Positions 1 through 9,784 of a DNA stretch of 64,000 bases are shown one piece after another (position 1 is the stretch's first letter; the number at the start of each line of letters is the position of its first letter). The notes below the pieces were generated by a model. That model saw nothing but the letters and a program-made list of their open reading frames with translations, made no database searches and was not told the origin of the DNA. Both the position numbers and the translations under genes were made by a program. This stretch comes from Elasticomyces elasticus (lineage: Eukaryota > Ascomycota > Dothideomycetes > Mycosphaerellales > Teratosphaeriaceae): positions 496,001-560,000 of the forward strand of contig JAVRQT010000020.1 of the NCBI GenBank assembly GCA_035926095.1, in the 5' to 3' direction.

Positions 1-29
1 CCTGCAGACCATAGTATCTCGCGCATTAA

Positions 30-1094
30 CTATTGCCGATGATTCAACCGATGGGTCATCAGCGAGGACAGTTCATATGCCCTCTCATGCGCTCCATAAC
101 TCGGAGCCTCGCTTGGTCTTTGCTGGACCTCCAGCTCTTGAACGTCGGCACCTGCGGGCAACTCGCTTGTAACCTTGTTCGGGTCCTCACCCAAATCGTG
201 GCTGTAAGAATATGCCTGGTAGTTGACCGGAGGCGATTGGTGAGGTTCTACGATAAGTTTGTTCCTCTCCAATATATTCGCGGGCTTTCGCTTCTTCAAG
301 AGCCAGAATAGCGAAGCAGCAGCGGCTGCTAGCACGCCCAACGCCACTCCAATGCCAATACCTACGCGCGCCCCAGTAGACAGGCTACCGCTGGTGCCAC
401 TCTGATGCTGTACCGGAGTCGCAGAACTTGTTCCCACCGGTAAAGTGGTGGAGGCGATGGTCGAAGTGGACGACAAGGATGAAGTGGCGGAGGCGGCGGT
501 TAAAACAAAAGGCGATGATGCCGATGTAACGCTCGTGCCACTCGAAGAAGACGGTAGTACAGCGGATGAGGCTGTTGTAGACTGTGCTGGTTGTAGGACC
601 GTATATCCGGATCCCTGCAATGCGGTGAAGACCTGCGATGAACTCGCGCAGCAGTCGTCTTGAGGTCCTGTCGCGCAGCAGTATATAGCGTTGATGCTTC
701 CGGACGATCCGCAGTATCGCACGAGGTAGTTTCTGTTCGGCGCGTTGAGATCTGCCAGATTTGGTTACGAACAGGGACCGCCACCATTCAATCAGGTTCA
801 GTACGTACCAAAACTGCCGCCGTTCACACACATCTGAGGACAGCCATCGCCCCAGGTCGAATCGGTACACCCGTCCCGCCAGTAGAAGCCGCTATTGAGG
901 TCACCACCGTTTTTGCACAAGCCATTGCTAATACAGGTATCGCCAACAGCACAACAGCTGCTCACGGAAGCTGAGGTGCAAGGAACCAGGTTGTCTTCGG
1001 GTTGTCCGTTGGGAAAGAAGCACTGTCTTTCGGCTGCTCTGGCAAGACGGGAGTCTACTATAAGCACGCTCAGCAGGATAAGCATGTCGAGCAT
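30..1094 (-). CDS. Cysteine-rich single-pass cell-surface protein
   Basis: Two exons, 1094..809 and 751..30, with a 57 bp intron (GTACGT...GGCAG), give 335 aa. The start is the Met just before a hydrophobic signal peptide (MLDMLILLSVLIV). Next comes an ectodomain with about 17 Cys, including SSCCAVGDTC and CNGLCK-like spacing. A Ser/Thr-rich stalk follows, then one membrane helix with small residues (GIGIGVALGVLAAAAASLFW), a basic stop-transfer KKRK and a Pro/Glu-rich cytoplasmic tail. This is the usual plan of fungal wall-sensor or Mid2/WSC-like proteins, but the Cys pattern is not a clear WSC domain. The splice restores the Cys-rich module across the junction (GGSFD-LNAPNR). Location at the plasma membrane is inferred and no ligand or pathway can be named. 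Confidence 0.75.
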
Positions 1095-2463
1095 TGCAAG
1101 GCAGTACGCGGACCGTAAATTGAATGTGATGATAGCATAGCAGCGGGGAGCTCGAAGATATTCAAGAGGAGCGAACAAGCTAGCACCGCCCAAATCGTGC
1201 GAACGCCATGCAGATCTATCAGGTTAAGCGAAGGTCCAGTGCGACCAATGGTGTAGATCTGAGATGGCCCGTACCCCCGTGAACGTGCAGGAAGCGCGCT
1301 CCATATGTTTCGAGAAGACCGGTGTACTGCAGCCTCAGCCTACCACACTCGAGGTGCTTACCCGACAGCGCAAAGCTGCATGCTGTGATTGGGTACGTAC
1401 TGCAGCCTCAGCCTACCACACTCGAGGTGCTTACCCGACAGCGCAAGGCTGCATGCTGTGATTGGGTACGTACACTACCTCCTAAATCAATGCCCGCTAC
1501 TAAGAGGTGATGTTTACGTATAGGATGCCTCTTTGTAGAGGGCCTAAGGACAGACTGTAGCAAAGTGACGTATTCGCGCTACGAAACAGGTGCGCCGCCA
1601 GACGAATCCTGAATTTTACATTCTCATCCTGGTCCTCGAGTGAACGAACGTCCAGAAATCAGAGTAAGGGGTCATCCTTCTGGCTAGCAGCGAGGATATT
1701 TAGAGCGAGTGCGGTGTCCTCGAAGTAAAGATCAGGGAGCGTGCTGTTCGAAGCTACTCGGTCTGTCCGAGAATTGACCAAAGAGTGGAACTCCGATACG
1801 TCTCACTTGAATCCACCGCGGTAGATCTTGTCTACACCCCTGGGAAGCAAGAGAGGAGTATAGCGAAACCTGGACGTCCTTCGCAAAGAGGCCAAATATA
1901 CAGCTTCATGCCGAACCCAGACAGAACCTCGCGAAGTCCTTATCAAGATCACTTCATTCGCCCGGGTTGCTCTTTCACATGCTCTGTTCCCGTACAAGAG
2001 CAACTCGGGAGGAGCCATTGTGCCTGATATCCTGCTCACCTTCTCGACGGGTACCACGAGCCCTGCTGTTTGCATGAAAGAGAGCCTCACTGCCCTGCTG
2101 CCCGAGCCAGGTGCATAAAGGTTGCGATTCTTCACTCAATCTCGTAGCATGACCATAGTCTAGTATGCCTTCTTTGTAGTTGAGTATTTTCATATGCAGC
2201 GATCAGGGTCATCCTCTGGTCGTCTTCAATTCCATCGCCACTCTCCGTGCTTTTACTCATTTTCATACATGAATCGTTTCCGAGGCCGCAAGCCATGCTG
2301 TTAGCTACTCTGCACAGTCCCGTTTCCCACGCACATCGTACGACCCTTTTTGAAGCTCGCACCTAGACCAGCATTGTGTTGCGGCCGCAAGTCATTTTAC
2401 CCAAGCCCTCCCCCCATCATTCTCAGATACAGTCTTCCCTCCCACCTCCCCTCCCCTTTCCCC
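1095..2463. other. Intergenic, no supported gene
   Basis: This 1.4 kb separates the cell-surface gene from the 3' end of the FMN split-barrel gene. Only short, low-quality ORFs occur. The one clear structure is the 73 bp tandem duplication listed separately. The first few hundred bases should hold the promoter of the leftward cell-surface gene. Confidence 0.6.
1324..1469. repeat. Tandem direct repeat, 2 x 73 bp
   Basis: Two adjacent 73 bp copies occur at 1324-1396 and 1397-1469. Each begins GTACTGCAGCC and ends GATTGGGTAC. They differ at one base (CAAAGCTG versus CAAGGCTG), so the duplication is recent or kept homogeneous. It lies in non-coding DNA about 230 bp upstream of the cell-surface gene start. 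Confidence 0.9.
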
Positions 2464-3314
2464 TCAACCATGCCCCCCACCAACTCCATTCGTCATCATC
2501 TGCTCTCCCCCATCACTTCGTCCCCTATCCTCCTGACCTACAGCCGCTCGAGCACCACTATCCCTGAGACAGAAATCTTTCACGCCACCCTTCCAGTCGC
2601 TGATCCTGCCATCCCGTATCCTAACCACCACAACCCTAACCTCACTATCCTCAATATAACTCCCCCTCCCCCCATCCTCGCCCCCATCCTGTCGTCCAAA
2701 CAACTCCCTCCCCCCCGAAGCCCCATCATTAGAAGTATCAAAAGTATTATTCTCCAAATGCCTCTCCCTACACCACCTCTCCTCCTCACTCCCCAACTCC
2801 AACACACTCGTCTCCCCATTAATCGTCGCACTAATAGAACTCACAGCCGCACTATTCAACTGCATCAACATCGTCGCCAAACTCGAACTCCTCCCTCCTA
2901 CCGGACTCCTCTCACGTTCCCCCGCAGACGCAACATTAGGTGGACGACTGCTCACCCAATCGTGCACCAGGAGACTGACATTCGGATTCTCGAGTAAATT
3001 CAGGGTTTTCCGGGACGAAGGGTTAGAAGTCATGATTATTAGTGGGCCGGGGGGGAGCCGGGGGTGGGTGGTTCCCGTGGGGAGGTAGGTGTAGTTCATT
3101 AGGCTGACGTGGGGGCGGTTGTGGGTGCAGGTTGCTAGGTGGAGCTATATCATTGAATTAGGGGTGTGATTGATGGTTTTTGATGGGGATGGTTATTTAC
3201 GAATCGCGCGTTCTGCAGACAGGTAATGACTTCTTCGGGGAGCTGGTCGGTGAGGATTGGATGGGGGGTGGCGCTGCCTTGCCAGGTGAGGGGGGGTTGG
3301 GCTTCGGAGGGCAT
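2464..3314 (-). CDS. Pyridoxamine-phosphate-oxidase-like FMN-binding protein
   Basis: Two exons, 3314..3201 and 3144..2464, with a 56 bp intron (GTAAATAACC...ATATAG), give 264 aa. Splicing joins NARF to LHLATCT and rebuilds the fungal PNPOx-like signature: LPEEVITCLQNARFLHLATC, then PHVSLMNYTYLP, the first strands of an FMN split barrel. Further matches are IIMTSNPSSRKTLNL and, near residue 200, VRVVVVRIRDGRISDWKGGV. The family includes yeast YLR456W and YPR172W. The cofactor is probably FMN; the substrate is unknown and true pyridoxine-phosphate oxidase activity should not be assumed. A Gly/Asp/Glu-rich low-complexity stretch interrupts the C-terminal half. It is divergent from the AcuM-like gene, 263 bp away. 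Confidence 0.8.
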
Positions 3315-3577
3315 GTTTTTCGTCGGTGTTATGGTCTTATGTTTGGGCGTGTGTTTGTGTTATTGTGTAGTGGCATTCCGAGTCGACGATGACGACGGAT
3401 TTCACTTGATTTTGCGCTAGTGGGTTCGGGCCGATGGACTCAGCCTTACCCCGCACTCTCCACAATCCAGCATCCTGCATTGCTGACTTGCAACTTCCTC
3501 CATTCACTCATATCCAATTGAATCCTTGAACTATACCCATACACCCACGCGCATGGCCTTTCCCATACTCTCACACA

Positions 3578-5498
3578 ATGTCGCAACCGCAACCCTCCCT
3601 CCCCCACCACAACAACACCAACAACCCAACCAACGGGCTCCTCTCCTCCCCACCCAAACGCAAATCCACCTCCTCCTCCACCCCAGACACAGGAGCCTCA
3701 GCAACCAAAAAAACCAAACGCTCCAAAGTCCAGAATGCCTGTATATACTGTCGCCGCTCGCACATGACCTGCGATCAACAGCGGCCGTGCGCGAGGTGCG
3801 TGAAGAGGGATATAGGGCATTTGTGTCATGATGAGCCGCGGGAGAGTGCGAGTGCGGCGGGGGGGAAGGGAGGGGCGAGGAGGAAGTCGGAGGGTGTGGA
3901 TGCTGGGGATGAGGGTGGTGGGCAGGAGGCGGAGGGAGGTGTAGGGGGTGCGAATGGGAATGGGAATGGGGTGGGGTTGCAGTACGCTACGGGCGCTGCG
4001 CATATGGATGATGGTGGTGGTGGGGGGATGGGTATGGGTGTTAGTGGAGCAGGCCAGATTGCTCAGCCGGCGGGTGTATCGCCTACGCACCACCACAGGA
4101 ATACTTCGCTTGCTTCCAACAATAACGGCAATAACAACGGACTAGGACTAGCGACAGCGACAACGACCTCAACCTTCGACTGGTCCAACACGAACCTCCA
4201 GAACCAGTTCCAGGATATGCACCACCTGCATCCGAATTACATGTTCAATACCTCTGAAGTCACCAATGAGTATAATCTGCTCAATGATTTTTTGAGTAGT
4301 AGCTTGATCGATGATGGGAATTTGTACAGCAGTAATGCTGAGGAGAATGGTGCGGGGATGGGGACGCTGTTCACGGATCCGCTATTGACGACGGGGAGTC
4401 TGAATGCACTCAGCAACACGTTTGCGCCGCAACCGGCGATCCAGCAACAACAACAAAACCAAAACCACCAACAAAACCAGCAAACCCAACCCCCCCAGCA
4501 ACCTCAGCAACGACCTCCGACGACCCAACATCGACAGTTCACCCCTCCTCATCCGCCTCACCAACAACAAGCCAACAAATTCCCCGCAACCGACGAGAGT
4601 CCTTCACGCCCTCCCTCCGCGTTTCCCCTCACCCAATCCGATGCCAAAGCCCGCGAGGCCTACTTCCTCACCGCCGCCGACCCGGCCGGCACCGACTCAG
4701 CCCAAAACCGCCTCCACAAACTCCTCAAAGCCAAATACGACGCCGGAATGCTCAAACCCTTCAACTACGTCAAGGGCTACGCGCGCCTGCAATCCTACAT
4801 GTCCCGTAATCTCTCCCCTTCCAATGTCCGTCGAATTCTGGAGCAACTCTCAAGATTCCGGCCTAAGTTTAGAGAGGCCATGCAAGGGTTAAGTGATGTG
4901 CAATTGGTGTTGGTGGAGATGTGGTTCGAGAGGAGTTTGATGGAGTATGATCGTGTTTTTGCTAGTATGGCTATTCCGGCGTGTTGTTGGCGGAGGACGG
5001 GGGAGATTTTCCGAGGTAACCGGGAAATGGCCGTCCTGCTCGGCGTGGACGTCGGTCGCCTCCGAGACGGTCGACTGGCTATCCATGAAGTTCTCGCCGA
5101 GGAGTCGCTGGTCAGTTACTGGGAGAAATTCGGCGCTATTGCTTTCGATCAGAGTCAGAAGGCTATTTTGACGAGTTGTACGCTGAAGAGTCCGGGGCCG
5201 GAGCTGGAGCCTGCTAGTAGGGATGGTAGGAAAGATGGCTTGGGTGCGGATTTGAGTACGATGGTTAAGAATGGTGGTGGTGGGCAGCAGAAGGGGAAAG
5301 ATGGGGACGGGGAGGGGGAGGGGGAGAGGGTGAGGTGTTGTTTTTCGTTTACGATTAGAAGGGATATGCATAATATGTGAGTTTGCCTGCGAGCTCGGGG
5401 AGTGTGCTGGTTGGGGCGGGTTTGCTAATGATGATATGTGTAGTCCTTCGCTGATTGTGGGAAATTTCTTGCCTATCCGGCCGCGGAAGACGACGTGA
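3578..5498 (+). CDS. Zn2Cys6/PAS regulator of gluconeogenesis, AcuM/Rds2/Ert1 type
   Basis: Two exons, 3578..5376 and 5444..5498 (67 bp intron, GTGAGT...GTAG), give 617 aa. A zinc cluster CxxCx6Cx5CxxCx8C lies near residues 53-82 (ACIYCRRSHMTC...CARC), followed by HLCHDEPRE, a hallmark of the AcuM/AcuK-Rds2-Ert1 group. A long Gly-, Asn- and Gln-rich linker follows. The conserved C-terminal half includes KPFNYVKGYARLQSYM, a FRPKFR motif and a PAS-like region with CCWRRTGEIFRGNREMAVLLGVD. The short last exon restores the family ending NFLPIRP. In aspergilli and yeasts these factors turn on gluconeogenic genes such as PEPCK and FBPase on non-sugar carbon. Whether it is the AcuM or AcuK member needs a tree; the DEPRE motif suggests AcuM. 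Confidence 0.85.
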
Positions 5499-6015
5499 AT
5501 TGGATGATTGGAGGGAGGCTAAGAAAGGCTTCCGTCGCTCGCACAGACGATGGTACGAGGAAGCAGGTGTACTGTACTGTATGTGCAGGTTGTCTTTATT
5601 ACCAGATACCCCTTCGAGCGACCATTGTACAGAGAGATCATCGAAACCAGGTATCGAGTTGCGGCCCACGCGAATGTGAAGGAAAATTGCGCGATCTCAT
5701 GCCTCATATTAACAGCATGCAGATCTGAACCGTACAGCTGAAGTCTTTCATCTGCTGTAGTTGGGTATCAGAACAGAGGTCTACAAGGTACACTCATGGC
5801 TTCAGTTACAGTATCTGCGTATCTGCGGACCACGACTCCAGCCAAGGCTCTCGAGGACGCCGAAAGTTCATGACCCAGATAGTTTGCCACCTGCTTACCT
5901 TTCCATGCTACAACCACGCCGTGCTTACCATCCAAGTCCAGCACCAGCAACGTCGGCGTAACAGCGGCCAGCAGTTCTCGCTCTACATAATAGCCGGCAA
6001 GCACGCACGTCGTAA
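5499..6015. other. Intergenic, no supported gene
   Basis: This is the 3' flank of the AcuM-like gene and the 5' flank of a tRNA-type locus. The small overlapping ORFs in all frames show no recognisable domain. Nothing else is seen. Confidence 0.6.
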
Positions 6016-6117
6016 GGGAGCGTAGTCTAATGGTAGGATACTGTGCGATGGATTCATTCGCTTGTGATCCATCTATCGCTTCGCACAGTGATACTGGTTC
6101 GAGTCCAGTCGCACCCA
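6016..6117 (+). tRNA. tRNA-type locus with intron-like insert; isotype unresolved
   Basis: The internal Pol III boxes are perfect: A box TAGTCTAATGG and B box GGTTCGAGTCC. The T arm ACTGG/CCAGT pairs fully. Acceptor arms GGGAGCG and CGCACCC pair except for one A:A mismatch. The D stem pairs GTCT/GGAT and an anticodon stem CTGTG/CACAG can form. The loop between is about 38 nt, holds a 7 bp helix GATGGAT/ATCCATC and so suggests an intron of about 28 nt. No register gives the invariant U33, so the anticodon cannot be assigned by eye. It may be a real intron-containing tRNA or a decayed copy. No T-run was noted directly after the acceptor, but TTTCTTTTTT follows within about 15 bases and could end Pol III transcription. 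Confidence 0.6.
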
Positions 6118-6154
6118 ATAATCATTTCTTTTTTGGCTGTTTGGGACTTACACC

Positions 6155-7815
6155 TCACAGCACACACTCCCAAGCATCCGGACTCTGGTAGTTGGCCGCA
6201 TCCTTACACCGGTTCCGCAACGGATACTTGCAGTGATTCCTCACGAAATCCACTCCCAAACTCGCCGTATCATTCACAAACTTGGTCCCTGTGACCGTCT
6301 CGGGCGCCTCGCCAGACTCGACCCAATCGATCATCCTCACCAGAACATTATTCTGCGCATCCTCAGTCACATTCGCAGTGGAAGCGAAGTTCTGTCCGAT
6401 CTGCCATGCTCCAACACCACCGGAACAGTGATCCATTCCGCTGATCCTGAAGAAGCGATAAAACTCATCCAAATCTTTTGGCGGCAGACCCATGGTCGTG
6501 GAGACGTGATCGTAATACCGTGGCGAGTTTGTGGAAGTGATAATCGAGTCTGCTTGTCCGTGGTAATGCAGGATCTTACCTCCTTTATTCTTGTATGCCG
6601 ACAAGTCCCCCTTCCACGTTGAGATACCTGAGGGATCTGTCTCGGAAGCTATAGCCGCGTACTCAGAGTTCAGCTCCGAGGCTTGCCAGGTAGTGGAGTT
6701 GAGGATGGCGTAGCGATACCAATCTGTTGTGTACGGGAACGGTTGGCCGGTGTAGTAGATGAAAGCATCTGAGAGCTCGGACCCGGGTTGCATGCGAGGG
6801 AAGATCAGGGAGCCGTTGGCGCCATAGTAGGGCTCGAAGACTTTGGCGACGGTCTCGACTTTGGCGGCCGTGAGGCAGTTCGTGCCGTTGCCTGATGGCG
6901 AGCAAAGGAGGTTGACTGGCTTGTAGTTACACATAGTAGGATCTTCGAGGATACCGTCGGCTACGCCGTCGAGATCATCGCATTGGGCTAGAATGTCGGA
7001 GTGGACCAGAGCCCACTCGGCTGGATTCAGCCAGGTGGAGGAGTTGGTCGGGCCAGTCTTCAACACTGTAAAGCATATCAGCAGCTCGTCTGATCGTCAA
7101 CGAGTCGTCAGCACATACAGAACGATCCCGACCAACTACTCAAATTGTTGAACGCCAATGCCGGCGCCCCAATCACAGCCCCATCGAAATGGTCCGGGAA
7201 GTCCTGCACCATCTTCAAACCCTGTCTCCCACCCGTCGAACAGCCCAGGTAATAACTTTTACCCATCTCCTTTCCACTGTAAAAAGCATTGGTGATAGCC
7301 TTACCAACAACAACACCAGTGTGCACACTCCTCCAAGCGAAATCCGCAACGACCTCAGCGTTCTTGTAGAAGGCTGTGCCTCTTGTACCGTTATGGCCGT
7401 TGTTCGCTCCGACGGTTGCAAAGCCAAGGGAGGTGCCGTAAGCGATGTCTTCGTATTGAATACATCCCGAAAGTCCGCCGTTTCCTGTACTCAAGAATCT
7501 TCCAGTCCAGTTTGCTGGCAACCAGGCTTCTAACGTGATGTTGGAGATCTCGGTTGTCTTGACGAACATGGCTATCCGACATAAGTCGACAGGCGCGACT
7601 TGGGAAGGCCGAGTACATGATGCCAGCTCCGGCGTGCTTTGGTCGAGGGAGATATTTGTCCCAGCTGGAATAGCTTGAGCAAAGTTAATGGTAACATCTG
7701 GGTAGTCAAAAGAGGCAGCGATCGAGGAGCAGGCGGAGTCTGAGTAGGAAGCTGGTTGCTGAGCAAATGCCCTGCTAGTACCAGATGCCAGGAGAGGCAA
7801 GATGTATGAACGCAT
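6155..7815 (-). CDS. Secreted tannase/feruloyl esterase family hydrolase
   Basis: Two exons, 7815..7119 and 7065..6155 (53 bp intron, GTATGT...TTACAG), give 535 aa, normal for fungal tannase/FaeB proteins. A signal peptide (MRSYILPLLASGTSRAFA) leads a mature protein with many Cys and N-glycosylation sequons. The nucleophile motif GCSTGGRQG lies near residue 205. The lid region carries the calcium-loop-like DDLDGVADGILEDP. The triad is completed by Asp in HGQADSIITS and His in GMDHCSGG, and the C-terminus ends with the usual paired-Cys tail (NHCKYPLRNRCKD). The enzyme should cleave ester bonds of phenolic acids such as ferulate or gallate outside the cell. Sequence alone does not separate tannase from feruloyl esterase B. 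Confidence 0.9.
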
Positions 7816-8425
7816 TCCTGCTGTGCTGTATGTCGAGGAGGAGAAGGACCAGAGGAGATATAAGGAGCTTGACTTACCTGTCTTTTGGCTATATACTTAC
7901 CGTCACTCGCGTGTCACATACATGGCGGGCATGTGCACCGACAACCCCACCACCACACGGAAGTCGTGCTTGACATGCAGGTACGCATCATTGGAAGCTT
8001 GGCGAGGAGTTTGTGCGGGGCAGAAGACTGGGGTTGTGTCGGAAGTGAGACCGGCACTTGGCAGAGCGGTATGGTTGATAAGAGTGGGTGGAGGAGGAGG
8101 AAGTCGTGAATGTTCATCGTTCGTTCTTGACGGCCTTGAAGGCTTACTTTTGGGCATCAGCATCGCATTTGCATGCTGTTGTTAATATATTCTTCGCTGT
8201 TCTGTTGCGTCCATCAACTCTCGCGTTTTTCAACTCGACCAGCTCGCATTCAGCAGCATAACTCATAGCGACGAGGATGTTGTGTCCGTCGTACTAGTCC
8301 TGACCTTTGGCCAGACATCTTTCGGCAAATCGTTGCTGCACGCAGCCTTGGTTGCTTCCTCATTATGCAGCGTCAAGCATAATCTTTCGTTGCATCGTCT
8401 TTTCGTGTCCATCTGGTGTTCAAGC
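7816..8425. other. Intergenic; promoter side of the esterase
   Basis: These 610 bp hold the promoter of the leftward esterase gene and the 3' end of the EI24/LDS gene. No ORF here has family features, and no repeat or strong palindrome was noticed. Confidence 0.5.
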
Positions 8426-9479
8426 TTACGCAGCCTTCTTAGCCTGCTCCCTCAGCGCAGGTGCAGTTCCGGCATTCTGCTCAAGATCCGCAGCCCACAG
8501 AGCAGCGCCGCATGTGTTCGTGTAGGCCATGAAGATGCCAGCAATGGGAATCATCTCAAGCAGTGTTGCGGCCACACCGAAGCTGTGCACACAGTCAGCA
8601 AAGAGGTCAAAGGCTAGATTGGGTACGACATACCTCGTGTAAGCACCCTTCCGCTCCTCAACGAACTTCTCCTTCTGACTCGCGTTCATGCCCTTGAGCT
8701 GGAAGTACCGATTGTGCGCTGAGGGACCGTTCTTGCGTCCCTGCAGAGCCACAAACGCCACAGTGCCGATGACAGGGATGAAGTTGAGCGGCAAGTACAT
8801 GAAGTAGCGCACGATGGCTGTAGGTGTGAATCTGCACAGAAATTCAGCTGCCATCCACAACTCAACGCAGGCTTGACTCACTTCTGAAATGGCTTCGTCA
8901 TCAACTTTCCAAGCCTTCCGATAGCATCTCCAGCAGCGCCAGACTTGACTTGACGGTCCTTTTCGACGAGCATGGTCTGACCTTTACCGATGAGCGTGCC
9001 ATCAAAGGTATCGATGAGACTGTCCTCGATGAGAAGAGCTCGGGACAAGACCATGGTAAGCGTGCTGCTCTCGCTGAGAACGAGGAGAGCGGCGGTGATG
9101 GCGGCCAGAGGTCCGGAGGTGAAGAACATGACGGCGAGCTGCGGCAGGTAGGTGAAGCTGGGAAGTGTCAGCAAGTTATCGGAAGTATCCAGTAGATGAG
9201 GTAGACAGACAGAAACATGAACACCGTGATGCCTGCTCCCAGACCTAAGGTAGGAGCCAGTTTGGAGAGGAGGGGCTTGTAGAGATCTTTGTGGCTTGCG
9301 AAGTAGTAGATGCCCTACTTCTCGTTAGCCATATCGCCAAAGCCTACATCGGGTCTAAAGCGTGCCTTCAGAGGGTAGAGGTATGCTCCAGATCTCGCCC
9401 CTTCCTCTGCGATCTCCCTCACGCGTTGGACCTCATGCTCGGCGACCTCCTTGACTTTGGCGGTGTTCGACTTCGACAT
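8426..9479 (-). CDS. EI24/LDS (Rrt8-type) multi-pass membrane protein
   Basis: Five exons, 9479..9366, 9314..9211, 9157..8882, 8831..8634 and 8582..8426, give 282 aa. The introns are 50-53 bp. Splicing joins YLYPLK to GIYYFASHKDLY, then FMFLFTYLPQLAV, and KPFQKFTPTAIVRYFMYLPLNFIPVIG, a fully continuous match to the fungal LDS/Rrt8 family in the EI24 superfamily. Further family motifs are LSESSTL, EDSLIDTFDGTLIG, LQGRKNGPSAHNRYFQLK and TNTCGAALWAADLE. Yeast relatives sit on lipid droplets and help outer spore-wall assembly; that role here is inference. The first intron (9315..9365) starts with GC, not GT (AAG then GCACGC), and has a normal branch site GGCTAACG. Confidence 0.85.
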
Positions 9480-9784
9480 GTTGTGTAGAGTCGTTCGTTT
9501 TCGAGATGTGTTGTTTGTGGTTGATGAGCGTTGATGTTTCTGAAAGTCTCGACAATTGAAGTCCTGTTTGTGTTTGTGTACCACCTCTGACATCATTTTC
9601 ACATGCTTAGGTTCATGCACGAGAAACGCTAGCTTGCTTGGCAAACGGCAGACATCTTTTGTAGCCATGTGCGTCTCGTACAACTACATTGACCATACAA
9701 GCATCTCAGCATTACTGCGTGTGCATCGCACACTCCATCCCATATAGTACATATACCAATCGTCTGTCCAAAGAATCACAACAT

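Noticed and set aside
1324..1469. CRISPR-like or transposon repeat
   Set aside because: Only two directly adjacent copies without spacers, terminal inverted repeats or a transposase; a simple tandem duplication.
2350..2997. 215-codon plus-strand ORF opposite the FMN split-barrel gene
   Set aside because: Low-complexity Pro/Thr/Ile shadow; the minus strand carries a recognised family with a good splice.
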